Source of the DNA: Evansella caseinilytica
Lineage (GTDB): Bacteria; Bacillota; Bacilli; Bacillales; Salisediminibacteriaceae
Length of the DNA stretch: 64,000 nt
Direction of reading: 5' to 3'
Assembly: GCF_900107275.1 (NCBI RefSeq)
Contig: NZ_FNPI01000016.1
Coordinates: forward strand, 62,001-126,000
How positions within the stretch are numbered: position 1 is the stretch's first letter; every line of letters begins with the position of its first letter. Position numbers and translations under genes: made by a program. The notes under the pieces were generated by a model. That model was given only the letters and a program-made list of their open reading frames with translations, was not told the origin of the DNA and searched no databases. Below are positions 46,073 through 56,667 of the stretch, in pieces.

Positions 46073-47218
46073 CTATCTATTTTCAATTGGCACCCAAGTC
46101 TGCTGGCTTGGACCGGTATATTCCGCACGCGGGCGAATCAGCCGGTTGTTCTCATATTGTTCCAAAATATGTGCAATCCAGCCGGATACGCGGCTCACTG
46201 CAAAAATCGGCGTAAACAGATCATGCTCGATACCAAGGCTGTGATAGACAGACGCAGAGTAGAAATCAACGTTAGGCAAAAGTCCCTTTTCTTTCGTAAC
46301 GATCTCTTCAATTTTAACGCTCATCTCATACCATTTCGACTCGCCGGTTATCGTTGTCAACTGCCGCGACATTTCTCTTAAATGTTTGGCGCGCGGATCA
46401 CCATCTTTATAGACACGGTGGCCGAAGCCCATGATTTTCACTTTTCGATTCAGCGCGTCCATAATGTATGATTCAACATTCGCAGTATCGCCGATTTCCG
46501 AAAGCATTTTCATCACTCGCTCGTTGGCCCCGCCATGCAAAGGCCCCTTCAACGCGCCGATGGCGGCAGTGATCCCTGAGTACATGTCTGATAAAGTGGC
46601 AACGCAGACGCGGGCAGTAAATGTTGATGCATTTAACTCGTGATCCGCGTGAAGAACAAGCGCCTTATCGATAGCCTTTTCTGAAATGTCATCAGGAACT
46701 TCCCCGTTCAGCATGTAGAGGAAGTTAGCAGCAAAGCTTAAGTCACTTCGAGGGGGAACAGGCGCTTTTCCTTCGCGTATACGGGAGAATGCCGCCACCA
46801 GCGTAGGAAGCTGTGCCTGCAGTTTCAACGCTTTTTGACGGTTCGCTTCTTCAGACATGTCGTCGGCAGCCTCATCGTACAAGGCCAGGCTGGAAACCGC
46901 CGTCCGAAGCGCGGCCATCGGATGAACCTCATCAATGGGATAAGACTTCATTTGTTCGAGGATATCCTAGGGTACAGCGGATGAAGTTGCGAGTTCTTGT
47001 TTGAACTGTACTAGTTCCGCTTCCGTCGGGAGTCGATGATTCCAAAGTAAATACACTACTTCTTCAAAGATTGCGTAATTAGTCAAATCATCAATATCAT
47101 AGCCATGATAAGTTAAGACTCCGTCAATAATGGAGCTTACACTCGACGTCGTTGCAACAACACCTTCTAATCCTTTTGTTGTACTCATACCTACCTCTCC
47201 TTTTTCAAAAATTTTCAA
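46073..47218 (-). pseudogene. citZ: Citrate synthase interrupted by in-frame amber codon
   Basis: First TCA-cycle enzyme. The frame from ATG 47218 (MSTTKGLEGVVATTSSVSSI) reads 83 codons to SSAVP, meets TAG at 46969-46967, and continues in the same frame as DILEQMKSYPIDEVHPMAALR to the end at 46073. B. subtilis CitZ has AVPQEIIEHFKSY here, so TAG replaces a CAG glutamine codon. The remaining 292 codons are fully conserved, including HADHELNASTF, GALKGPLHGGANE and GFGHRVYKDGDPR. Without suppression, only an 83-residue fragment is made. A weak AGGA could allow restart at ATG 46951, but that product lacks the N-terminal domain part. Confidence 0.88.
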
Positions 47219-47329
47219 GGGCTTGTTATCTGAATCAATGATGAGCTGCCCTATATTTTATCAAAATAAACAGAACACACTTCAAATGAACGGCTATTCA
47301 TTCGAGTCATAGAGAGCTTCACGGAGGGT

Positions 47330-47465
47330 GTTCAAAAATTGCGGGATGCATTATCCGCAAATCTTTTCGTTGCGTTGTCCCTCTGCTGCACACGTACATC
47401 TATATACGCTCCGCCGCTCGCTTCTGCCGCGCCTCGATCTTCTTGCTCCGGGATATCTTCCAGGC
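47330..47465. repeat. Dispersed repeat family A, copy upstream of citZ
   Basis: GTTCAAAAATTGCGGGATGC at the left; body CGTTGCGTTGTCCCTCTGC, CACACGTACATC, TATACGCTCCGCCGCTCGC and CTGCCGCGCCTCGATCTTCTTG. The right terminus is lost. Apart from this, 47219-47719 shows no gene; the citZ promoter should lie within 47219-47300. Confidence 0.7.
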
Positions 47466-47719
47466 ACTAACAGAAATTTTTCTAATATACTTTCCTTGAA
47501 ACGTGTTCCGAGGTGAACAATCCGATGTGAATGAATGTGACAATGCGTAAGCGTTTTCGTTTATGATGCTGTTGTTGAAGATATGTAGGGACAATGCCCT
47601 TCCGATGTTTATTATACCATTTTTCACATTTTTGTGAACTTATATTTTTTAAAACAAACAAAGATTCCGATTTATGTAATTGTTTTAATATGTTTGAAAA
47701 TTCACAATACCACCAAAAA

Positions 47720-48190
47720 TCAATGAAACATCGATGAGAAAAACTGGACGATGCGCATGGCCATATAAGCGATTCCGGCACCGATTAACGGTCCGACCGC
47801 AACGCCGTGAAAAACGGCAACGGCAATGATGGTTCCAAATACTAGCGCAGCAGTAATATGCGGGTCATTTTGCAGGAGTTCCACGCCATTGGCAGCAATC
47901 ACAGCAACGAAAATCCCGGAAGCAAGGGCAATCCACGCATAAGAGGAATGAAGGGCCTGCTGAAAATCCTTCAAACCGATCTCCCCCGTAACAATCGGAA
48001 CGAGAACAGCGACGGTAATGATTGTCACCCCAAGCTGTATTCCTTTTTGCTGCATGAATGGGAATACTTTATCCCCCACCCCGATCCATTTGATCAGAAG
48101 CAAGAAGGAGACTGCAATGACTAATGAATGGTTTTTGGCAACCAAGCCTATTCCGAGCAATATCAGCATAAAAATTGTCGCCTGTGTCAT
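47720..48190 (-). CDS. ytwI: DUF441 membrane protein YtwI
   Basis: A 156-residue membrane protein with four hydrophobic spans: MLILLGIGLVAKNHSLVIAVSFLLLIKW, LGVTIITVAVLVPIVTGEIG, YAWIALASGIFVAVIAANGVELL and AALVFGTIIAVAVFHGVAVGPLIGAGIAYM. This matches DUF441/YtwI. Function unknown. AGGAAGG precedes the ATG. It is next to ytvI, as in B. subtilis. Confidence 0.87.
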   Translation of the reverse strand: MTQATIFMLILLGIGLVAKNHSLVIAVSFLLLIKWIGVGDKVFPFMQQKGIQLGVTIITVAVLVPIVTGEIGLKDFQQALHSSYAWIALASGIFVAVIAANGVELLQNDPHITAALVFGTIIAVAVFHGVAVGPLIGAGIAYMAMRIVQFFSSMFH

Positions 48191-48290
48191 TCATCTGTCC
48201 TTCCTTCCAATTATCAGTTCTAAATTATCTTATCACAATCACAATAAAATGAGAAAAAATAGCCCTTCTTCATTCAAAAATAATGTTTAA

Positions 48291-48792
48291 GTGATTGTTC
48301 AAAAAGATCGCTTTTCATCTTTTTGAACAATCACGAAGCAATGAGTGGAGCCGATGCATTTTTTTTATGCCAGCTATGAGTGGTTTTCTCGTAGATGGCG
48401 CATCGAGCGGAACCATTGCCTTTTGAATATCCTCTTTAAGTGATTGTTCAAAAAGATCGCTTTTCATCTTTTTGAACAATCACGAAGCAATGAGTGGAGC
48501 CGATGCATTTTTTTTATGCCAGCTATGAGTGGTTTTCTCGTAGATGGCGCATCGAGCGGAACCATTGCCTTTTGAATATCCTCTTTAAGTGTTTGTTCAA
48601 AAAGATCGCTTTTCATCTTTTTGAACAATCACGAAGCAATGAGTGGAGCCGATGCATTTTTTTTATGCCAGCTATGAGTGGTTTTCTCGTAGATGGCGCA
48701 TCGAGCGGAACCATTGCCTTTTGAATATCCTCTTTAAGTGTTTGTTCAAAAAGATCGCTTTTCATCTTTTTGAACAATCACGAAGCAATGAG
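48291..48792. repeat. Tandem array of a 149-bp unit (3.4 copies)
   Basis: Unit starts at 48291, 48440, 48589 and 48738, exactly 149 bp apart. Each unit begins with a hairpin whose arms are GTGATTGTTCAAAAAGAT and ATCTTTTTGAACAATCAC, followed by GAAGCAATGAGTGGAGCC, a T run, GAGTGGTTTTCTCGTAGATGG and CGGAACCATTGCC. This is family B in reverse orientation. The copies are nearly identical; units 3 and 4 carry GTGTTTG in the left arm. The fourth ends 73 bases before the ytvI start. No protein is encoded. Confidence 0.95.
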
Positions 48793-48865
48793 CCATTCCA
48801 GTCATAACCTTTTTTTTCTTGCATACGTTTGTGGTACAGGGATGCTTGTCTGGGGAGGAGCTGAA

Positions 48866-49984
48866 ATGAGTAAAAATCCAGTGTATCAGCGGATGATGCG
48901 ACTGGGCGTTGTCTTCACATGGGCAGCCCTCATCATGCTGAGTATTTACATCTTAACCGTCTATTTATACCCCTTTTTGATCGGTCTTTTGATCTCCTTT
49001 CTGTTATTGCCGATCGTTAATTTTATCGAGCGGATCTTTTCCTGGAAAAGGTCGGTAGCCGTTCTGTTTGTTATTGCTTCCTTTGTGTTGATGTTTTCCG
49101 CCGGGGTTACTTTACTCGTTGCGGAAATTGTTGCTGGGCTCGGCTATTTAAAAAAAGAACTGCCCCATTATATTGAGGATGGCTTCGAACGTCTACACCA
49201 GTGGTTCGATGCAACAGTCATGCCGTTTTATGAAAGTTTACTGGCTTTTACTTCTCGGCTGAATCCTGAGCAGCAATCCACTCTCGATCATTCTCTCGAA
49301 ACGCTGCTTAGCGATATAAGCGCACACGCCGGAACGATCGTGCAGCATCTCCTGAACGGCATTGCCGATTTCCTGCTTTCACTTCCGAATATGATGACAA
49401 TTATGTTTTTCGCGTTATTAGGTGCTTTTTTTATCACAAAGGATTGGCCAGTCATGGCGCAGTGGCTGGAAATCCGTACGCCGAACCGGGTAAAGCGGCT
49501 GTCATCGAAATTAACCGAGCAATGGAAGCTTGCAATCAGAGGTTACATTTTGGCACAGCTTGTATTAGTGATGATGACCGGCATCATCGTGCTCATCGGC
49601 TTGCTGATTATCAATGTTGAATACGCTGTTACAACCGCACTGCTGATTGCTCTGATTGATTTATTTCCTTACTTGGGGACGGGGCTTGTATTTATTCCAT
49701 GGGTTATCTATGCTTTTATTTCCGGTCACTGGAACTTGTCCATCGGCTTATCGATACTGTATGCCATCGTGATTATTCAACGCCAGTTTTCTGAACCAAA
49801 GGTCATGTCAAGGCATATGGGCATTCCTCCTTTGGCACTCCTGATCACATTATTTGCGTGCTATCAGCTGTTTGGTGTCCTTGGCCTGCTGTTTGGACCG
49901 GCATTGCTTATCTTTATCCAATCCTTTATCCGTGCGGGAGTCATTGACGAAATCACTGCATATATAAAAGGGGCGCCGCGTTGA
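48866..49984 (+). CDS. ytvI: YtvI, AI-2E transporter-type membrane protein
   Basis: A 372-residue polytopic protein of the AI-2E/PerM family. Spans include VVFTWAALIMLSIYILTVYLYPFLIGLLISFLLLPIV, AVLFVIASFVLMFSAGVTLLVAEIVAG, MMTIMFFALLGAFFI, ILAQLVLVMMTGIIVLIGLL and the family core ALIDLFPYLGTGLVFIPWVIYAF. I chose ATG 48866 because GGGGAGGAG lies upstream and the length then matches YtvI. An earlier ATG at 48770 lies inside the tandem repeat. The substrate is unproven. Confidence 0.87.
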   Translation: MSKNPVYQRMMRLGVVFTWAALIMLSIYILTVYLYPFLIGLLISFLLLPIVNFIERIFSWKRSVAVLFVIASFVLMFSAGVTLLVAEIVAGLGYLKKELPHYIEDGFERLHQWFDATVMPFYESLLAFTSRLNPEQQSTLDHSLETLLSDISAHAGTIVQHLLNGIADFLLSLPNMMTIMFFALLGAFFITKDWPVMAQWLEIRTPNRVKRLSSKLTEQWKLAIRGYILAQLVLVMMTGIIVLIGLLIINVEYAVTTALLIALIDLFPYLGTGLVFIPWVIYAFISGHWNLSIGLSILYAIVIIQRQFSEPKVMSRHMGIPPLALLITLFACYQLFGVLGLLFGPALLIFIQSFIRAGVIDEITAYIKGAPR

Positions 49985-50057
49985 ATAGCTGCGCCCGTAC
50001 CAGACCAGTTTTCTGTCCATTCCATCGCTTATGCCGCCTATCGACAAAAACGCCCGC

Positions 50058-50456
50058 TCAACGGCGATGATTATAAAAAATGATGTTGCCGGAGCGGATC
50101 ATCCGTTCAAACAGCCTGCTTAAAAAAGCTTTGACAATGGCTCTTGTCTGCGGAATAAGCAAGAAAAACCCAAAAGCGTCAGTAATAAATCCAGGAGTCA
50201 GCAGCACAACGCCGCCCACAAGGATACAGATTCCGTCCAGCAAAACACCGCCCGGCACCTGGCCCTGGGCAGCTTGCAGCTGTGCGGTTCGCAGCGCGTT
50301 TAGCCCTTCTTTTTTGGCAAGCGCAGCCCCGATGACCCCCGTTAATATGATCAGAACAATTGTTGCCGGAACACCGATATAATTGCCTGACAGGATGAGT
50401 AGCCATATTTCCAAAGCAGGAACGATAATTAATAAAAGGAGTATCAGTTTACCCAT
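50058..50456 (-). CDS. fxsA: FxsA-family membrane protein
   Basis: A 132-residue protein with spans KLILLLLIIVPALEIWLLILSG, GVPATIVLIILTGVIGAALA and GGVLLDGICILVGGVVLLTPGFITDAFGFFLLIPQTR, the FxsA signature, then a basic tail. Members are small cytoplasmic-membrane proteins named for suppressing F-plasmid exclusion of phage T7; the Bacillus role is unclear. AGGT...ATG at 50456 with GAAGG upstream. It is convergent with ytvI. Confidence 0.88.
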   Translation of the reverse strand: MGKLILLLLIIVPALEIWLLILSGNYIGVPATIVLIILTGVIGAALAKKEGLNALRTAQLQAAQGQVPGGVLLDGICILVGGVVLLTPGFITDAFGFFLLIPQTRAIVKAFLSRLFERMIRSGNIIFYNHRR

Positions 50457-50592
50457 AGCCGGACCTTCTTTCTGCTGTCTACAAGCTGACCTTTGTTAAT
50501 ACTATATGTGCGTGTTCATATCCTCTATATGATATGCTACTTTTGCATCGGAAACAAGTCAAAACAAAAGCGATGTGTTCCATAAAGGAAAA

Positions 50593-50630
50593 GGGCATCT
50601 TACGGGAGCGTGTTACCCGTTGAGATACCC
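50593..50630 (-). terminator. Terminator of pyk
   Basis: GGGTATCT and AGATGCCC plus ACGGG/CCCGT form an interrupted stem on the minus strand, followed by TTTTCC, 24 bases after the pyk stop. Confidence 0.75.
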
Positions 50631-50653
50631 TTGGTTTTTGCAGCTCCAGCAGC

Positions 50654-52408
50654 TTACAGCACGCTGGCCTGTCCTTTGTATATGTTGCCGCGTCGACCGT
50701 CTACGGTCACTTCATCACCGTCGCGGAAAATAGATGTGGCATTTTCCACCCCGACGATAACCGGGATACCGAGGCTCAACCCGACAACAGCGGCGTGGGA
50801 AGTTAATCCTCCCTGTTCCGTAATGACTGCGCCAGCTTTTTCAAAAGCTTCCATCATGTCGCGGTCTGTATTCGTTGTTACAAGTATGTCCCCGCTGTTC
50901 ATTTTCTTCAAAGCATCATCAGCATTTTGCGCTACGACAGTTCGACCGGAAGCTGTTTTTCTCCCGATACCTTGTCCTTTTGCCGCTACTTCGCCCACCA
51001 AATGTACTTTCATTAAGTTCGTTGTTCCTTTCTCGCCAACCGGAACTCCTGCAGTAATAACAACGAGATCGCCGCGGTTAATCACACCGGATTGTAAAGC
51101 GCCGTCAACCGTCAGCTTTAATAAATCATCCGTGGATTCGGCTTTTTTCCCGATATACGGATAAACGCCCCATACTAAAGCAAGCGCTCTGCTCACATGC
51201 TCATCGCTGGTAAAAGCGACGATCGGAGCTTGCGGACGGTATTTGGCTATCATTTTCGCTGTATGACCGCTTTCCGTCGCCGACAAAATCGCTGCCGCGT
51301 TCAAGTTCAATGCTGTATGCGCCACGGACTGACTGATCGCATCGGTAATCGTGTGCTCGCTTTCTTCGCTACGCTTTCTCAGAACATCCTTTGCTTTCAA
51401 TGCTGTTTCCGTTTTTAAAGCAATATTGCGCATTGTTTCCACGGATTCCACCGGGTATTGGCCTGCTGCCGTTTCCCCTGAAAGCATAATCGCATCGGTA
51501 CCGTCAAAAATCGCGTTGGCCACATCGCTTGCTTCCGCGCGAGTCGGGCGCGGATTACGTTGCATGGAGTCCAGCATCTGCGTTGCCGTAATGACCGGCT
51601 TGCCCTGCTTATTGCATTTTTTGATCAGCTGCTTTTGAACAAGAGGCACATCTTCCGCCGGGATTTCCACTCCCAAGTCACCGCGGGCAACCATCAGTCC
51701 GTCGGAAACTTCCAGGATCTCATCGATGTTATCCACGCCTTCCTGGTTTTCAATCTTCGGGATAATTTGAATGTGGGCAGCTTGATGCTTGTCCAGCAAC
51801 TCCCTGATTTCCAGGATATCAGACGCTCTGCGCACAAACGAAGCAGCGATAAAATCAACATCCTGTTCTATACCGAACACAATATCGTTTGCATCTTTTT
51901 CTGTGATTCCAGGAAGATTGACACTCACTCCCGGCACGTTGACACCTTTTTTATTTTTCAGCGTTCCGCTGTTGATAATCTGTGTTGTGATTTCGCCATC
52001 GCTGATTTCCGTTACTTTCAGCTCAATCAAGCCGTCATCCAGAAGGATCGTTGACCCTTCTTCGACATCATTGATTAAACCAGGGTATGTAACAGAAAAT
52101 TTCTCCGCCGTTCCCACCACTTCGGTCATCGAAATTTTCACGAATTCTCCCTGAACAAGCTCTACTTCGCCACCTTCTACCGTTTGCGTGCGAATTTCCG
52201 GACCTTTTGTATCTAAAAGAATAGCAACGTTTTTCCTCAGCTCTTTTGCCGCTGCACGGATGTTGCGAATTCGCGCCCCGTGTTCCTCATAATCACCGTG
52301 GGAAAAATTCAATCGTGCCACGTTCATGCCTGCCGAGATCAGCGCTTTTAGTTTTTCTACCTTTTCGCTTGCTGGACCAATCGTACATACTATTTTTGTT
52401 TTTCTCAC
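50654..52408 (-). CDS. pyk: Pyruvate kinase
   Basis: Converts PEP and ADP to pyruvate and ATP. The 584 residues carry [78 protein letters not shown] and [12 protein letters not shown]. The last 110 residues are a PEP-mobilising domain ([36 protein letters not shown]), typical of Bacilli. AGGAGG precedes the ATG. pfkA lies upstream, so the two glycolytic genes are one operon. Confidence 0.97.
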   Translation of the reverse strand: MRKTKIVCTIGPASEKVEKLKALISAGMNVARLNFSHGDYEEHGARIRNIRAAAKELRKNVAILLDTKGPEIRTQTVEGGEVELVQGEFVKISMTEVVGTAEKFSVTYPGLINDVEEGSTILLDDGLIELKVTEISDGEITTQIINSGTLKNKKGVNVPGVSVNLPGITEKDANDIVFGIEQDVDFIAASFVRRASDILEIRELLDKHQAAHIQIIPKIENQEGVDNIDEILEVSDGLMVARGDLGVEIPAEDVPLVQKQLIKKCNKQGKPVITATQMLDSMQRNPRPTRAEASDVANAIFDGTDAIMLSGETAAGQYPVESVETMRNIALKTETALKAKDVLRKRSEESEHTITDAISQSVAHTALNLNAAAILSATESGHTAKMIAKYRPQAPIVAFTSDEHVSRALALVWGVYPYIGKKAESTDDLLKLTVDGALQSGVINRGDLVVITAGVPVGEKGTTNLMKVHLVGEVAAKGQGIGRKTASGRTVVAQNADDALKKMNSGDILVTTNTDRDMMEAFEKAGAVITEQGGLTSHAAVVGLSLGIPVIVGVENATSIFRDGDEVTVDGRRGNIYKGQASVL

Positions 52409-52593
52409 TTAAGTAATCCTCCTCTGGAATAGTAAAGCGGTTAAATTTTATGATCAATTCTTTTATCGGCTGTATTTCTGCATAGGAAAGCCAGGACAAA
52501 GATTCTATGTCCCAGCAACCAGTATAGGCTCAATAATCAGAACATATAATTCCCAATGAACCTGATAAAAGAACGATTTTCGTTAACTTTTGC

Positions 52594-53622
<1,029 letters not shown>

Positions 53623-53660
53623 TTATTAAAAACAACAGACATCCATATGAAAATAAAAGA

Positions 53661-53682
53661 GCTTTCCCGAATCAGGGAAAGC
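53661..53682 (-). terminator. Terminator of accDA
   Basis: GCTTTCCC and GGGAAAGC form an 8-bp stem with a 6-base loop, followed on the minus strand by TCTTTTATTTTC. It lies 8 bases after the accA stop. Confidence 0.85.
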
Positions 53683-53690
53683 GGTATACC

Positions 53691-54665
53691 TTATTTCATC
53701 GCAATGGCACCGTTTACATGGGTATATTCTCCAATATTCTTAAATTTTTCGTAACGTTTTAAAACCAAATTTTCTCCCGATTTTTTTTCCAATTCCTGTA
53801 ATGATCGACTTATTGCCTTCCGGATTTCGTTCGCCTGAAATTCCACATCACGGTGAGCTCCACCACGGACTTCCGGGATCATTTCATCGATCAGCTGTAA
53901 TTCTTTTAAATCCGGAGCAGTAATTTTCATCGTTTCCGCAGCTTTTTTCGCCAGTGAGGCATCTTTCCAAAGCAAGGCCGCTGCTCCTTCAGGAGAAATA
54001 ACGGAATAAGTGGCGTTTTCCAACATCATGATCCGATCGCCGACGCCAAGGGCGAGTGCCCCGCCGCTTCCGCCTTCACCAATCACCACACAAACAATCG
54101 GCACTCTTAAGCCGGCCATTTCCAGCAAATTTCGCGCGATCGCTTCGCTTTGCCCCCGTTCTTCCGATTCGATTCCCGGATCCGCGCCTTTTGTATCGAT
54201 AAAGCAAATAATCGGCCGGCGAAATTTTTCAGCCTGTTTCATGAGACGGAGAGCTTTCCGATAGCCTTCCGGATGCGGCATTCCGAAGTTGCGCTTTATA
54301 TTTTCCTTCGTATCTTTTCCGCGCTGATGACCGATGATCGTTACCGGCTTTCCTTCAAACTTGCCGACACCGCCTACGATTGCTTTGTCGTCCCCGTACA
54401 AACGATCACCGTGTAATTCAATAAAGTCGGTAATCAAATACTTGATGTAATCAAGCGTCGTCGGGCGTTTGCTGTGACGCGCAATTTGCACTCTTTCCCA
54501 AGGGTTCAAATTCCCGTAAATATCCTTTTCCAGTTGCTCAAGACGAGCCTCTAATTTTTCAATTTCACCGGATAAGTCAATCTCCTTTTCTGCGGTGAAT
54601 GCTTTCAGCTCATTGATTTTGTTTCGTAGTTCCACAATCGGCCGTTCAAAAGGCAATTGATCCAT
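53691..54665 (-). CDS. accA: Acetyl-CoA carboxylase carboxyltransferase alpha
   Basis: Alpha half of the carboxyltransferase making malonyl-CoA. The 324 residues have a coiled-coil N-terminus ([20 protein letters not shown]), [80 protein letters not shown] and [13 protein letters not shown]. It starts 3 bases after accD ends, so the pair is coupled. Confidence 0.97.
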   Translation of the reverse strand: MDQLPFERPIVELRNKINELKAFTAEKEIDLSGEIEKLEARLEQLEKDIYGNLNPWERVQIARHSKRPTTLDYIKYLITDFIELHGDRLYGDDKAIVGGVGKFEGKPVTIIGHQRGKDTKENIKRNFGMPHPEGYRKALRLMKQAEKFRRPIICFIDTKGADPGIESEERGQSEAIARNLLEMAGLRVPIVCVVIGEGGSGGALALGVGDRIMMLENATYSVISPEGAAALLWKDASLAKKAAETMKITAPDLKELQLIDEMIPEVRGGAHRDVEFQANEIRKAISRSLQELEKKSGENLVLKRYEKFKNIGEYTHVNGAIAMK

Positions 54666-54667
54666 CC

Positions 54668-55531
54668 TTATCTCTCCTTACCTGTCATCGGGGCATGCAG
54701 CTCCAATAATGTTCCTAACGTGTTGCGCAGTTCGTGGCGATGGACAACAAGGTCCAGCTGTCCGTGCTCCAAAAGGAATTCTGCCGTCTGAAAATCATCC
54801 GGCAGCTTCTGGCGGATCGTCTGTTCAATGATCCGTCTGCCGGCAAAACCGATAAGTGCGCCCGGCTCCGCAATATTGATATCGCCGAGGGAAGCAAAGC
54901 TCGCCGACACCCCGCCAGTCGTCGGATGCGTCAACACGCTGATAAACAATTGCCCGCGTTCGTGAAGCTGGTTCAAAGCGGCGCTTGTCTTTGCCATTTG
55001 CATCAGGCTGAACACACCTTCCTGCATCCTTGCTCCGCCGGAAGCAGCAAACAGGATAAACGGTTTGTCCTCACTGATCGCATGCTCGATCGCCCGGGTA
55101 ATTTTTTCCCCGACGACCGATCCCATACTTCCCATTCGAAACCGGGAATCCATTACGCCTATCACTGTATGTATTCCGTTGATCGTCCCTTCGCCGGTAA
55201 CCACCGCTTCATTCAGCTTCGTTTTTTCCCGGTCGAGAGCGGATTTTTCCGGATAAGAAGGGAATTGCAGCGGATCTTTGGCAATCATTCCGGCGTCAAA
55301 TTCTACAAAACTGCCTTCATCAAGCGTGAATTCCACTCGCTCATAAGCAGGCAAACTGTGATGATGCTGGCAGCCTTCACAAACCATTTGTGCCTTGCGC
55401 AATTCTTTTGTATACATGATCGTCTTGCATTTTGGACATTTCGTCATTAATCCTTCAGGAACTTCCTGCTTTGCCTGTTCGGAAGGAATTGTAGCATACC
55501 TTTTCTTTTTCGAAAAAATATCCCTTAACAC
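54668..55531 (-). CDS. accD: Acetyl-CoA carboxylase carboxyltransferase beta
   Basis: Beta half of the carboxyltransferase. The 287 residues carry the zinc ribbon [24 protein letters not shown] (about 32-54), then [54 protein letters not shown] and [38 protein letters not shown] start with GAGGTGAG upstream. Confidence 0.97.
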   Translation of the reverse strand: MLRDIFSKKKRYATIPSEQAKQEVPEGLMTKCPKCKTIMYTKELRKAQMVCEGCQHHHSLPAYERVEFTLDEGSFVEFDAGMIAKDPLQFPSYPEKSALDREKTKLNEAVVTGEGTINGIHTVIGVMDSRFRMGSMGSVVGEKITRAIEHAISEDKPFILFAASGGARMQEGVFSLMQMAKTSAALNQLHERGQLFISVLTHPTTGGVSASFASLGDINIAEPGALIGFAGRRIIEQTIRQKLPDDFQTAEFLLEHGQLDLVVHRHELRNTLGTLLELHAPMTGKER

Positions 55532-55568
55532 ATTCTCACCTCTTTAGCTTAGTTCGTTTTAAGAGGAT

Positions 55569-55745
55569 GTTCAAAAAGTCCAGGAAACAATATTCCCTCC
55601 TTGTTGAACACACACTAAAAATGCTTTGACATTCTAAAAACATATAAGTGCAATTGTATTACAAAAAAATGTTCAAAAAAGTCCTGATCACATTGCCGGC
55701 AAGTCGCTTCGCTGCGTTATCCCTCCGCAGTTCACGGAAGTTTTA
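55569..55745. repeat. Two decayed family A repeats upstream of accD
   Basis: A 48-bp remnant at 55569-55616 keeps only the ends GTTCAAAAAGTCCAGG and CTCCTTGTTGAACACACACT. A second at 55671-55745 has GTTCAAAAAAGTCCTGATCA and CGCTGCGTTATCCCTCCGCAG. No gene in 55532-55879. Confidence 0.6.
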
Positions 55746-55879
55746 TTGTTCACGACTTACGTCCGGCGATCTTTCCGATGCTGTTTTCCGGTTTTGAACG
55801 GATAAATTTGTTTCATCATACCACCAATAGCCCAATAAATACAAGGCAGTCGGCCGCAGCATGTCCCGATAGGATTCGA

Positions 55880-56545
55880 CTAGAAGCGACTGTTTTCCAA
55901 ATGATTCCTCAGCGCCTTGACAGCCTTTTCTTCCGCATTCTCTTCCAGTGCCTGCACTATTCTCTCGTGCTCGCGTATGGAATGATCAGGTCTTCCTTGC
56001 CTCGACAACGATTTTTCCAGCGCTGCCTTGCTGTATTCCACCAGCGGCTGCCAGATGCAAAGCATTACCCTGTTGTGACTGGATTCGACAAGCGTTTTAT
56101 GAAATAAATAATCTTCTTCAACAGGAAGCACGCCTTCCAACCACCTGTTATAAGATTGTTCGAGCAAATGTTTTAACGATGTCAACTGTTCTCCGGTAAT
56201 TCGTCTGCTTGCCAGCCGAACAGCTTCCACTTCAATAATTTTTCTCGCTTCCATAATGTCCTGTCCCGCTTTCGGATCTCTTAAAAAAAAGCTGGCCAAA
56301 ACACCGGCAAGACGGTGCCCACCGGATTCCTGAATAAAGGTTCCACCACCTTTTTTTGTTTTAATAAGATCCAACAATTCCAGCGCGCGCAATGCTTCGC
56401 GGACGGATGATCGCCCCACTTTCAGCCTCTCGGCCAGCTCTCTCTCAGACGGCAGTTTATCCCCCGGCTGCAAATGATCGTCGTGGATGATCCTGTCAAT
56501 TTCATTGACTATATACAAAAACAGTTTGCTTGTTGATTTTTCCAT
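55880..56545 (-). CDS. FadR/GntR-family transcriptional regulator
   Basis: A 221-residue regulator with a GntR winged helix (LQPGDKLPSERELAERLKVGRSSVREALRALELLDLI; 25-65) and an FCD all-helical ligand domain (EARKIIEVEAVRLASRRI, DYLFHKTLVESSHNRVM, EHERIVQALEE). The conserved metal-binding His positions are present. It lies between the malic enzyme and accDA genes, so regulation of one of these is plausible but not shown. Ligand unknown. Confidence 0.87.
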   Translation of the reverse strand: MEKSTSKLFLYIVNEIDRIIHDDHLQPGDKLPSERELAERLKVGRSSVREALRALELLDLIKTKKGGGTFIQESGGHRLAGVLASFFLRDPKAGQDIMEARKIIEVEAVRLASRRITGEQLTSLKHLLEQSYNRWLEGVLPVEEDYLFHKTLVESSHNRVMLCIWQPLVEYSKAALEKSLSRQGRPDHSIREHERIVQALEENAEEKAVKALRNHLENSRF

Positions 56546-56596
56546 CTTTTAACCTCATTCAAATAAATCATGTGTTCACGGTTGTGCAACGAAGAA

Positions 56597-56640
56597 GAAG
56601 TTCAGAGAACGACAAACGTTCTTGTAAATCTCTGAACTTC
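56597..56640. terminator. 12-bp perfect stem after malic enzyme
   Basis: GAAGTTCAGAGA and TCTCTGAACTTC flank a 20-base centre. The minus-strand tail TTCTTCTTCG is only moderately T-rich. It lies between the malic enzyme gene and the GntR gene. Confidence 0.55.
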
Positions 56641-56667
56641 CATCATTTAATCATTTACAGACTTATT

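Noticed and set aside
48291-48792. Possible CRISPR array
   Set aside because: The units are identical over their whole 149 bp and have no variable spacers; no cas gene is near.
50610-51164. 184-codon plus-strand frame
   Set aside because: Antisense to the well-supported pyk gene, with low-complexity composition.
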